From the NCBI GenBank assembly GCA_002712945.1, contig PAVA01000054.1:1-16868 (forward strand): DNA of 16,868 nucleotides. Direction: 5' to 3'. This DNA is from Citromicrobium sp. Lineage in GTDB: Bacteria; Pseudomonadota; Alphaproteobacteria; Sphingomonadales; Sphingomonadaceae. The notes beneath the pieces were generated by a model that had not been told where the DNA came from, made no database searches, and saw nothing but the letters and a program-made list of their open reading frames with translations. Shown one piece after another: positions 1-5,342 of the stretch (its first letter is position 1; each line of letters opens with the position of its first letter). The position numbers were made by a program, and so were the translations under genes.

Positions 1-180
1 GCGCACCTGCGGCCCCCAATGGGGATGGTCGAGAATGCGCCTCTCCCATTCCGGGTTGCTGCGCGCGAAGCAATAGACCGCCAGCAGCAGGAAGGGGACC
101 GTGGGCATGATCGGCAGCAGCGCCCCGACAGCGCCCAGGCCGACGGAGATCAGCCCGCCAGCGAGATAGAGCCGGCGCAT
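1..180 (-). CDS. DUF454 (YbaN-like) inner membrane protein, 3' part outside window
   Basis: The first 60 codons are present; the gene leaves the window at base 1. The protein starts MRRLYLAGGLISVGLGAVGA and continues with a hydrophobic stretch (LLPIMPTVPFLLLA) and then CFARSNPEWERRILDHPHWGP. That pattern of glycine-rich TM segment, LP.-PT.PF, FARS-P and HP-GP is typical of the small DUF454/YbaN inner membrane family, whose function is unknown. The ATG lies one base after the sufE stop, so the two are probably co-transcribed and translationally coupled. The family assignment rests on motif recall; the C-terminal half cannot be seen. Confidence 0.8.
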   Translation of the reverse strand, partial: MRRLYLAGGLISVGLGAVGALLPIMPTVPFLLLAVYCFARSNPEWERRILDHPHWGPQVR

Positions 181-181
181 C

Positions 182-589
182 TCAGCCCGCGGCAATCCGC
201 GCCGCGTGTTCCTTCACCAGCGCGATCATGTTGGGCACGCCTTGCGTCCGGTTGCTCGACAGCTGATTCTTCAGATCGAAGGGTTCGAGCGCGGCGACCA
301 CGTCCATCTGCGCTACTTCGGCAGCGGGCCGGTCCTGCACGGCGGCGATCACCAGTGCGACGATGCCCTTGGTGATCGCGGCGTTGCTGTCCGCCAGAAA
401 GTGCAGCTTGTCGCCTTCTCCGGTGGGATAGACCCACACCGCCGCCGAGCAGCCGCGCACCAGCGTGGCGTCGGTCTTGAGCGCGTCCGGCATCTCCTCC
501 AGCTCGCGCCCCAGCTCGATCAGCAGGCGATAGCGTTCGTCGCCTTCGAGAAATTCGTATTCTTCGCGGATGTCGTCGAGGCTGCGCAT
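182..589 (-). CDS. sufE: SufE family cysteine desulfurase activator
   Basis: A 135-aa protein matching the usual SufE length. SufE accepts persulfide sulfur from the cysteine desulfurase SufS and passes it on for Fe-S cluster assembly in the cytoplasm. The sulfur-acceptor cysteine is expected at Cys47 in LVRGCSAAVWV, aligned with Cys51 of E. coli SufE. Other family hallmarks are the N-terminal EEYEFLEGDERYRLLIELGR, the F-ADSNAAITKGIVALVI segment near residues 64-80, and a C-terminal LSSNRTQGVPNM. No other suf genes are in view, so this may be a stand-alone SufE, as in several alphaproteobacteria. It is separated from the psp operon by 48 bp that hold a strong hairpin, and no clear Shine-Dalgarno precedes the ATG. 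Confidence 0.92.
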   Translation of the reverse strand: MRSLDDIREEYEFLEGDERYRLLIELGRELEEMPDALKTDATLVRGCSAAVWVYPTGEGDKLHFLADSNAAITKGIVALVIAAVQDRPAAEVAQMDVVAALEPFDLKNQLSSNRTQGVPNMIALVKEHAARIAAG

Positions 590-610
590 GGGGGCGGATG
601 TAGCGATAAA

Positions 611-634
611 CCCTCTCCCCTCAAGGGGAGAGGG
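611..634 (-). terminator. Perfect GC-rich hairpin at the 3' end of the psp operon (candidate terminator and repeat copy)
   Basis: CCCTCTCCCCT and AGGGGAGAGGG form a perfect 11-bp stem around two bases. Read on the minus strand it follows the stop of the last psp-operon gene by 3 bases and is followed by GGTTTATC, a poor U-tract. It could end the psp transcript before sufE. The same CTCTCCC/GGGAGAG core recurs at 7740-7798, so it is also likely to belong to a dispersed intergenic palindrome family. Confidence 0.5.
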
Positions 635-637
635 CTA

Positions 638-814
638 TCATCCGCTGAGCCCGCCGGGGCGGGTGAAGGCGTAGTAGATCACGTAAAACCAGGAGAAGAA
701 CCCGTGGATGATCGCCCACAGGATCGACTGGTGGAGCGACCAGGAAATCGCCACCGCAATCGCGCTGCCGAGGCCGATGCCGGCCTGCGCCGCCTGGCTG
801 CGCGCGCCGCTCAC
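638..814 (-). CDS. 58-aa aromatic-rich small membrane protein, last gene of psp operon
   Basis: The gene uses a GTG start at 814-812 whose GTGA overlaps the TGA stop (813-811) of the upstream PspB-like gene, so translation is probably coupled. The protein has a small-residue N-terminus (SGARSQAAQAGIGLG), then a hydrophobic segment from about residue 16 to 50 rich in Trp, Tyr and Phe (for example ILWAIIHGFFSWFYVIYYAF), and a short TRPGGLSG tail. It could span the membrane once or as a hairpin. I do not recognise a named family. Tight coupling to the psp genes and the absence of any better frame support it as real. Function is unknown; envelope-stress involvement is inferred from context only. 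Confidence 0.7.
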   Translation of the reverse strand: MSGARSQAAQAGIGLGSAIAVAISWSLHQSILWAIIHGFFSWFYVIYYAFTRPGGLSG

Positions 815-1044
815 AGGTCCATCCCGCTGGCAATGGCTTCCAGCTTGCGGATGCGTTCGCGCAGGTCGGCGAGGGCGATGCGGCCCACGCCGCGCGTTTC
901 CTCGCCGTCGGCATGGCCTGCGGCGATCGCGTCCAGCTCGCGGCGTTTCAGCGCCAGCCAGCCTTCCCAGGCGCGCAGCAGGGCTGCTGCGACGAGGCCG
1001 AGGCCGAGAAGCGATGTCGCGGCGATTACGAGTGTCGGCTCCAT
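811..1044 (-). CDS. PspB-like small membrane protein (TM plus C-terminal coiled coil)
   Basis: A 77-aa protein. An N-terminal TM segment (about residues 4-24, LVIAATSLLGLGLVAAALL) is followed by a basic turn (ALKRRELDAI), a linker, and a C-terminal helix ADLRERIRKLEAIASGMDL. The RERIRKLEAI segment is close to the RERIQALESI segment of E. coli PspB, and overall size matches PspB (about 74 aa). It is preceded on its strand by GGAAGGGA about 9 bases before the ATG and sits 42 bp after the previous gene of the operon. It is the shortest and most diverged of the five extra PspB-like proteins here. Its role is not known; the anchored coiled coil suggests a partner for PspA or PspC, or other family members. 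Confidence 0.75.
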   Translation of the reverse strand: MEPTLVIAATSLLGLGLVAAALLRAWEGWLALKRRELDAIAAGHADGEETRGVGRIALADLRERIRKLEAIASGMDL

Positions 1045-1086
1045 TCTTCAGTCCCTTCCTATCTCTGGCCAGGCGTCTGGCAGGTG

Positions 1087-1383
1087 TCAGTCGCGATCTT
1101 CGCGCAGGGCGTCGATTTCGGCGGAAATCCTCGCGCGTTCCTGCGCGGTCGTGCTGTTCTTGTCGTAGGCAATGCGCTCGAGCACCGCGATCCGCTCCTT
1201 CAGCGCCTCGATCTCGCGCTCGGCCTCCTGGTCGCGCCGCGGCTCATTGTCGGGGCGATGGTTCAGCGTCTGGTTGCCCATCATGTCTTCGGTAATGCCC
1301 GCCTGCGAATTGTAGCGCGCCCGCAGCACGCTCGCGGCGGCACCGATCAGCACGATCAGGACGATGGCGGCCGCCCAGTTCAT
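1087..1383 (-). CDS. PspB-like small membrane protein (TM plus coiled coil)
   Basis: A 98-aa protein with an N-terminal TM helix (residues 3-20, WAAAIVLIVLIGAAASVL), a polar linker (about 22-55), and a charged C-terminal helix carrying EIEALKERIAVLERIAYDK and ending ISAEIDALREDRD. The ERIxxLERI core and the terminal EI-ALR resemble the neighbouring paralogs, but about six extra residues lie between the two parts and the TDxGY motif is missing. Its ATG overlaps the upstream stop by one base (TGATG), which supports translational coupling. Not a named family as far as I can tell; PspB-like by architecture and the LER core. Confidence 0.78.
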   Translation of the reverse strand: MNWAAAIVLIVLIGAAASVLRARYNSQAGITEDMMGNQTLNHRPDNEPRRDQEAEREIEALKERIAVLERIAYDKNSTTAQERARISAEIDALREDRD

Positions 1384-1688
1384 CAGTTGGCCTCCCGCTT
1401 GTCTCTCAGCGTTTCGATCTCGTGGGTCAGCGCATAGCCGCTGTCGGTCACGATCCGCTCGACATTGCCGAGCCGATCCTTGATCGATCCGAGCTCGGCG
1501 CGCAGCTGGGCGTTTTCCTGCGTCAGCAGCTTGACCCGCTCTTCGCTGTCCTTGGGATAGATCGCCTTGCCCCAGCTGTTTTCGAGCGGGTAGCCGTGGC
1601 GGATGCGCATCCAGGTCGTTGCGATCCAGCCGACCACGCCGGCTACCGCGATGATCCCGATCACTTCGGCGGTCATTTCGAAAGGCAT
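1383..1688 (-). CDS. PspB-like small membrane protein with RHGYxLExxWG and ERIVTDxGY motifs
   Basis: A 101-aa protein from the ATG at 1688-1686, chosen over the adjacent in-frame GTG at 1691. The ATG overlaps the upstream TGA as TGATG. It has a TM segment near residues 8-27, then MRIRHGYPLENSWGK (28-41), a heptad-like helix (about 50-78), and the C-terminal motif DRLGNVERIVTDSGYALTHE ending EIETLR at residue 95. The RHGYxLExxWG element is shared with the gene just upstream (1688-2041), which marks the two as a recent duplicate pair. The C-terminal motif is shared with the PspB-like gene upstream of that and, more weakly, with PspC. Function is inferred only: membrane-anchored coiled coil in the Psp stress system. 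Confidence 0.82.
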   Translation of the reverse strand: MPFEMTAEVIGIIAVAGVVGWIATTWMRIRHGYPLENSWGKAIYPKDSEERVKLLTQENAQLRAELGSIKDRLGNVERIVTDSGYALTHEIETLRDKREAN

Positions 1689-2041
1689 CACACGTTTTCC
1701 CTTCTGCCGGTGTCGAGCGGCACGCCGCTGGTTTCGTCGCGTGCCCCCTGATTCCGGAGCGCTTCGATCTCGTCGCTCAGCGAATAGCCGCGGTCGGTGA
1801 CGATCCTCTCGAGCACCTTCAGCCGGTCCTCCTGCGCTTCGAGCCGCTCGACCAGCCTGGCGTTCTCACCACGAAGGCTGTCGAGTTCTCCCGCCTTGCC
1901 GGCGCGCGCGGTCTTGCCGCCCCATTCGTCCTCCAGGTCGTAGCCGTGCCTGGCGCGGATCCAGTTGTTGATCAGCCAGCCGCCGGTGGTCAGCGCGATG
2001 ATCATGATGACGAAGCCGGGGCCGTCGAACAGGTCACCCAT
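1688..2041 (-). CDS. PspB-like small membrane protein with RHGYxLExxWG and ERIVTDxGY motifs
   Basis: A 117-aa protein starting at the ATG at 2041-2039, next to an in-frame GTG at 2044. GGAGAG lies just upstream, and the ATG overlaps the preceding TGA as TGATG. The TM segment is about residues 10-25 (FVIMIIALTTGGWLIN), followed by IRARHGYDLEDEWGG (28-42), a coiled coil (about 52-78), and EDRLKVLERIVTDRGYSLSD continuing EIEALR to residue 96. A polar tail with DETSGVPLD resembles DEAASGTPMS at the C-terminus of the upstream paralog. This supports origin by tandem duplication within the operon. PspB-like by TM-plus-coiled-coil layout; no enzymatic motif. Confidence 0.82.
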   Translation of the reverse strand: MGDLFDGPGFVIMIIALTTGGWLINNWIRARHGYDLEDEWGGKTARAGKAGELDSLRGENARLVERLEAQEDRLKVLERIVTDRGYSLSDEIEALRNQGARDETSGVPLDTGRRENV

Positions 2042-2352
2042 CACGCGCTCTCCCGGCTTTCGAAGCTCATCGGCGTACCGCTGGCGGCTTCGTCGTGGTT
2101 GCGTGCATCGCGCAGCGCCTCGATCTGGGTGGCGACGTCGTATCCCTTGTCGGTCACGATCCGTTCGAGCACCTGGACCCGGTCTTCGAGCCGCTGGATC
2201 TGGCTGGCATATTGCGCGGCCTTTTCGGCGGTACTCGCGGCGGTGGTCTCAACGCCCATCTCGGCCAGCTTCTGCTGGTGCTTGGTCCAGATCGCGACGA
2301 TCGGGATCGAAAGTGCGATGATCGGTATCAGTAGGGCAAGTATCCCTTCCAT
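2041..2352 (-). CDS. PspB-like small membrane protein with ERIVTDxGY motif
   Basis: A 103-aa protein from the ATG at 2352-2350. The in-frame TTG at 2358 is rejected because GGGGAG stands 8 bases before the ATG but only 2 before the TTG. It begins MEGILALLIPIIALSIPIVA (one TM helix, residues 3-22), then IWTKHQQKLAEMG, an alanine-rich helix, and QRLEDRVQVLERIVTDKGYD with QIEALR ending at residue 81. It lies 28 bp after pspC, the largest gap between pspC and the next junctions, so it may have its own ribosome binding site. The N-terminal half differs from the two paralogs below while the C-terminal motif is nearly the same. Function unknown; PspB-like by layout and context. Confidence 0.82.
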   Translation of the reverse strand: MEGILALLIPIIALSIPIVAIWTKHQQKLAEMGVETTAASTAEKAAQYASQIQRLEDRVQVLERIVTDKGYDVATQIEALRDARNHDEAASGTPMSFESRESA

Positions 2353-2380
2353 TCTCAATTCTCCCCTTCGCAGGTCGGTC

Positions 2381-2761
2381 TCAGCGCAGGCGCTCGATTT
2401 CGGCGTCGAGGCGCGGGTTGGAGCTCACGAAGTGCTCCTCCACATTCGCCAGGCGACGGTCGATCTCGCGCAGCTTGCCGCGGATTTCGCGCGCGGTGCG
2501 CTTCGGGTTCTGACGCACGCCCTGCCAGTACTTCTGTTCCTGCTTGTCGACCGTGTAGAGGTGCGAGGGCTTCTTATTCAGCAGCAGACCCGCCGCGAGG
2601 TAGAAGGGCAGGGCCATCCCGCTGGTGGCGAAGATCAGCAGCAACATGGCGAGCCTGATCCACAGGGCATCGATGCCGGTATAGTCGGCCAGGCCTGCGC
2701 AGACGCCCATCAGCTTGGCATTCTGCTCGTCCTTGTAGAGCGTGGTGCGGGGCGTGTTCAT
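2381..2761 (-). CDS. pspC: Phage shock protein C (PspC domain membrane protein)
   Basis: A 126-aa protein. In enterobacteria PspC and PspB sense inner-membrane stress and recruit PspA, freeing PspF. The PspC domain is clear at residues 8-64: LYKDEQNAKLMGVCAGLADY, TGIDALWIRLAMLL, then two hydrophobic stretches up to GLLLNKKP. A cytosolic C-terminal helix from about 84 to 126 contains REIRGKLREIDRRLANVEEH and ends EIERLR. This end aligns without gaps over 28 residues with the C-terminal motif of the PspB-like proteins downstream (13 of 28 identical to residues 68-95 of the 1383-1688 product). The ATG overlaps the pspB stop as ATGA. Confidence 0.96.
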   Translation of the reverse strand: MNTPRTTLYKDEQNAKLMGVCAGLADYTGIDALWIRLAMLLLIFATSGMALPFYLAAGLLLNKKPSHLYTVDKQEQKYWQGVRQNPKRTAREIRGKLREIDRRLANVEEHFVSSNPRLDAEIERLR

Positions 2762-3069
2762 GCGCGGGTTTCCTTCTTCTTCTGGGCGAGCAGGGCTTCC
2801 AGCTCGTCGAGTTCCTCGTTGTCGGCCGGGTTGTCGGCGATCAGCCGCGCGGGCTTGAAGTCGGCGTGGTCGTGCGCGACGAGCCGCTCGACCGTATCCA
2901 TCCGGTCATCGAGCCGCTTGGTCAGGTTGTAGAGTTCCTCCAGCAGGGCTTCGTCGTCGCTGGTGATGCCGCCGGCCGAGGTCTTCCACTTCGTGATGTA
3001 GTGGAGGATCAGCCATGGAAGGCCGATTACAATGCCCAGGACCATGAGGGCGACGAATAGCTCTTCCAT
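2758..3069 (-). CDS. pspB: Phage shock protein B
   Basis: A 103-aa protein, longer than the roughly 74 aa of E. coli PspB because of an acidic/basic tail after residue 78. The N-terminal TM (residues 4-22) runs into LPWLILHYITKWK, matching the LPxWLxLHY turn of PspB. It is followed by ALLEELYNLTKRLDDRMDTV and ERLVAHDHADFKP, equivalent to the RM-RI-LE-ILD-HP segment of PspB. PspB is a small inner-membrane partner of PspC in stress sensing. The start is supported by GGAGG 8 bases before the ATG, and the gene begins 3 bp after pspA ends. Confidence 0.93.
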   Translation of the reverse strand: MEELFVALMVLGIVIGLPWLILHYITKWKTSAGGITSDDEALLEELYNLTKRLDDRMDTVERLVAHDHADFKPARLIADNPADNEELDELEALLAQKKKETRA

Positions 3070-3072
3070 GGG

Positions 3073-3762
3073 TCAGTCCTCCTTCTTTTCCGCGCCCTTG
3101 CCAAGCGCGCGCTTCATTTCCTCGAGTTCCTCGTCGACCTTGTCCGATCCTTCGAGGGCGGAGATTTCGTCGGCGAGCGACAGCTTGCCGCTCTCGGTTT
3201 CCATCTTCAGCTGGTCGGCACGCCCTTCGGCGTAATCGACCCGCCGTTCGAGCGCGTCGAACCGCGTCAGCGCCTCGTCGACCCGCTCGGTCGTCATCAG
3301 ACTGCGCAGCTTCACGCGGTTTTCCGCGCTTTCGAGCCGCGCGGCGATCTGCGTCTGGCGGCTGCGGGCTTCGCGCAACCGGCTCTGCAGCTTGTGGATG
3401 TCTTCCTCGTAGGCGCGCAGCGAATCGTCGAGCACGGAGATTTCCGCCTTGAGCTGCTCGCTCATGTCGGCGGCCTTCTTCTTCTCGACCAGCGCTGCGC
3501 GGGCGAGATCCTCGCGGTCCTTGGAAAGCGCGAGCTGCGCCTTTTCCGCCCAGTCGCTCTGCAGCTTGTCGAGCTTGACCGTGTGGCGGTGCATTTCCTT
3601 CTGGTCGGCAATGGTGCGCGCAGCGCTTGCCCGGACCTCGACCAGCGTCTCCTCCATTTCGAGGATGATCATCCGGATCATCTTCGAAGGGTCGTCCGCC
3701 TTGTCGAGCATTTCGTTGAAATTGGCCGCGATGATGTCGCGGGTGCGGCTGAAGATGCCCAT
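3073..3762 (-). CDS. pspA: Phage shock protein A (canonical start)
   Basis: From the ATG at 3762 the protein has 229 aa (E. coli PspA has 222). It begins MGIFSRTRDIIAANFNEMLD, the amphipathic membrane-binding helix of the family, then KADDPSKMIRMIILEMEETL and VEVRASAAR, followed by the long ESCRT-III-like helical hairpin (WAEKAQLALSKDREDLARAA) and the C-terminal helices. PspA binds damaged inner membrane and, when unstressed, inhibits PspF. GGAGG stands 4 bases before this ATG. The reading frame stays open upstream for a further 51 codons that look coding, so a 280-aa form is possible (see the separate entry). The gene lies in the sigma-54/PspF-controlled operon ahead of pspB and pspC. Confidence 0.96.
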   Translation of the reverse strand: MGIFSRTRDIIAANFNEMLDKADDPSKMIRMIILEMEETLVEVRASAARTIADQKEMHRHTVKLDKLQSDWAEKAQLALSKDREDLARAALVEKKKAADMSEQLKAEISVLDDSLRAYEEDIHKLQSRLREARSRQTQIAARLESAENRVKLRSLMTTERVDEALTRFDALERRVDYAEGRADQLKMETESGKLSLADEISALEGSDKVDEELEEMKRALGKGAEKKED

Positions 3763-3915
3763 GAAGCCTCCGGTGTAGAAAGGGGTCTCGCCCGGCTGGT
3801 GCCAGCCCTCGTCGCGCGATTGCGCGGGGGTGGGGCTGCGGCGCAGCCGCTCGACCTCGTTGTCGAGGCGCGAGAGGCGGCCGTCGCGGCCGGGCGGATT
3901 ACGATGTTCGGTCAT
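3763..3915 (-). other. In-frame 51-codon N-terminal extension of pspA (possible long-form start)
   Basis: Continuous with pspA and without a stop, this stretch starts at an ATG whose ATGA overlaps the stop of the small gene 3912-4064. It encodes MTEHRNPPGRDGRLSRLDNE, then VERLRRSPTP and a polar segment ending in TPFYTGGF before the canonical PspA Met. About 44 of its 51 codons end in G or C, as expected for coding DNA in this genome. Two readings are possible: a real N-terminal extension made by coupled translation, or a leader with the main start at 3762, which has the better ribosome binding site. Confidence 0.5.
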
Positions 3916-4064
3916 GCGATTTCCGTTACCTGTAGCATAATCGGGCTGTTTGCATGAGGGCCATCGACGGACGGCGGATTCATCGCGACGAGCGCGCCGA
4001 GCGCGAGGATCGTGACCAGCACGGCCTTCCCGAAAAGGCGTTTCGGATGGGCTTGTTCGTGCAT
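3912..4064 (-). CDS. 50-aa single-TM protein, first gene of the psp operon
   Basis: The gene lies directly downstream of the sigma-54 promoter and is the first open frame on that transcript. GGAGG is 6 bases before the ATG at 4064 (3 before an adjacent in-frame ATG at 4067). The protein has a basic N-terminus (MHEQAHPKRLFGK), one hydrophobic helix at about residues 14-28 (AVLVTILALGALVAM), and a 22-residue polar tail ending LQVTEIA, probably outside the cytoplasmic membrane. Its stop overlaps an ATG (ATGA) that is in frame with pspA. No known family is recognised. A strong ribosome binding site, the operon position and the coupling make it likely real. A regulator or sensor for PspA is a guess. 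Confidence 0.65.
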   Translation of the reverse strand: MHEQAHPKRLFGKAVLVTILALGALVAMNPPSVDGPHANSPIMLQVTEIA

Positions 4065-4098
4065 CATGGACCTCCTCGTTTGCAGTTGCCCCCTACTT

Positions 4099-4114
4099 TG
4101 CAACCGCCGTGCCA
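4099..4114 (-). promoter_or_regulatory. Sigma-54 (RpoN) promoter of the psp operon
   Basis: On the minus strand the sequence reads TGGCACG-N4-TTGCA, matching the sigma-54 consensus TGGCACG-N4-TTGCW at every defined base, with GG at 4113-4112 and GC at 4101-4100 in the -24/-12 positions. Transcription would start near 4088, giving a leader of about 24 bases with GGAGG before the first small gene. The adjacent divergent pspF encodes the matching activator. Confidence 0.93.
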
Positions 4115-4131
4115 AACGCGCAAAAGCCCGC

Positions 4132-4154
4132 AATTTCGCCGATCCGCGAAAATT
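4132..4154. promoter_or_regulatory. Candidate PspF upstream activating site (proximal)
   Basis: TTTCGC (4134-4139) and GCGAAA (4146-4151) form a perfect 6-bp inverted repeat with a 6-base spacer. Both sides extend to AATT, with one extra A on the right. The centre lies about 55 bases upstream of the expected psp start site, a usual place for a sigma-54 enhancer site. Assignment to PspF is inferred from position only. Confidence 0.5.
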
Positions 4155-4176
4155 CGACGAACGGCATGTTGGCGTC

Positions 4177-4197
4177 AATTGCCAAGCCTTGGGAATT
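4177..4197. promoter_or_regulatory. Candidate PspF operator (distal), overlapping the pspF promoter
   Basis: A 21-bp palindrome: AATTG-CCAAG-C-CTTGG-GAATT, with ten-base arms differing at one position pair. It covers the TTGCCA -35 element proposed for pspF, so bound PspF could both activate the psp operon and repress its own gene, as in E. coli. Binding by PspF is inferred. Confidence 0.5.
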
Positions 4198-4207
4198 ATC
4201 GCTATAT
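4179..4207 (+). promoter_or_regulatory. Candidate housekeeping promoter of pspF, nearly leaderless
   Basis: TTGCCA (4179-4184) and CTATAT (4202-4207) are separated by 17 bases. Transcription would begin about 4213-4215, at or next to the pspF ATG. No Shine-Dalgarno sequence precedes that ATG, which fits a leaderless message. Confidence 0.4.
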
Positions 4208-4214
4208 CGCGGGC

Positions 4215-5243
4215 ATGGAGCGGGAGAACCAATTTGTCGGGCAGTCGCTCGCCTTCCTCGACGCGGTCGAGCGGACCAGCCGCGCCGCGGCCCTGCAGCG
4301 CCCCGTGCTCGTCATCGGCGAGCGCGGCACGGGCAAGGAACTGATCGCCGAACGCCTTCATCGCCTGTCCCCGCGCTGGGGCGAGGCGCTGGTCACCATG
4401 AACTGCGCCGCGTTGCCCGAAACGCTGATCGAGGCCGAGCTGTTCGGCCACGAGGCGGGCGCCTTCACCGGCGCGACCCGTGCGCGCGAGGGTCGGTTCG
4501 AGGAAGCCGACGGGGGCACGCTGTTTCTCGACGAACTCGCCACGCTTTCGATGGCCGCGCAGGAACGCCTGCTGCGCGCGGTCGAATATGGCGAGGTCAC
4601 ACGGATCGGCTCCAGTCGCCCGATGCGGGTCGATGTGCGGATCGTCGCCGCGACCAACGAGGATCTGCCCACGCGGGCCGAGGAAGGCACGTTCCGCGCC
4701 GACCTGCTCGACCGGCTCAGCTTCGAGGTCATCACCCTGCCTCCGCTGCGCGCGCGCGAGGGCGATGTCGCGGTGCTGGCGGACTATTTCGGGCGGCGCA
4801 TGGCAGCCGAACTGGCGTGGGAGGCGTGGCCCGGCTTCGCCGATCATGTCGCGCAGCAGCTGGAGGAATATGCCTGGCCCGGCAATGTCCGCGAATTGCG
4901 CAACGTGATCGAACGCGCGGTCTATCGCTGGGACGACCACCAGAGCCCGGTCGGCCATATCGTGTTCGATCCGTTCGACAGCCCGTGGAAGCCCGAAGGG
5001 GCTCCGCGCCCCGCTACCTCCGCCGCAACCCGCAGCGAACCGGCCAAAGCCACCCCGCGGCCCGATTTCGACGATGTCGCGGACCTGCGCGAAGCGGTCG
5101 ACAGCCACGAACGCGCGATCGTCGAGCATGCGCTGGGCAAGCATCGCTGGAACCAGCGACAGACCGCCAAGGCGCTGGGCCTCAGCTACGATCAGCTGCG
5201 CCACTGCATCAAGAAGCACGGGTTGATGGAAGAGACCGGCTGA
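4215..5243 (+). CDS. pspF: PspF, sigma-54-dependent transcriptional activator of the psp operon
   Basis: A 342-aa bacterial enhancer-binding protein consisting of an AAA+ domain and a DNA-binding domain, with no N-terminal receiver domain, as in E. coli PspF (325 aa). Walker A GERGTGKE is at 35-42, the sigma-54-contacting GAFTGA loop at 82-87, Walker B GTLFLDE at 101-107, an arginine-finger region near FRADLLDRLSFEV (160-172), and WPGNVRELRN at 221-230. The C-terminal Fis-type helix-turn-helix is NQRQTAKALGLSYDQLRHCI (313-332). Trp55 in SPRWGEAL aligns with E. coli PspF Trp56, needed for inhibition by PspA, so negative control is probably kept. A Pro/Ala linker (257-285) is longer than usual. 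It is divergent from the psp operon. Confidence 0.96.
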   Translation: MERENQFVGQSLAFLDAVERTSRAAALQRPVLVIGERGTGKELIAERLHRLSPRWGEALVTMNCAALPETLIEAELFGHEAGAFTGATRAREGRFEEADGGTLFLDELATLSMAAQERLLRAVEYGEVTRIGSSRPMRVDVRIVAATNEDLPTRAEEGTFRADLLDRLSFEVITLPPLRAREGDVAVLADYFGRRMAAELAWEAWPGFADHVAQQLEEYAWPGNVRELRNVIERAVYRWDDHQSPVGHIVFDPFDSPWKPEGAPRPATSAATRSEPAKATPRPDFDDVADLREAVDSHERAIVEHALGKHRWNQRQTAKALGLSYDQLRHCIKKHGLMEETG

Positions 5244-5342
5244 TTCGCTTGCCGGAACCGTCATGATGCGGCCGAACGGCCGATAGTGCTCTGCCGATTA
5301 CTTGGGCTGCACTTGTCGGCCGCCTCCGGCGTTTCTAGCACC

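Noticed and set aside
3912..5264. Long minus-strand open frame across pspF
   Set aside because: Most of it is antisense to pspF. Only its last 50 codons (from 4064) are supported, by a ribosome binding site and a promoter just upstream.
5269..5282. CGGCC/GGCCG hairpin after pspF as terminator
   Set aside because: Only a 5-bp stem and no U-tract.
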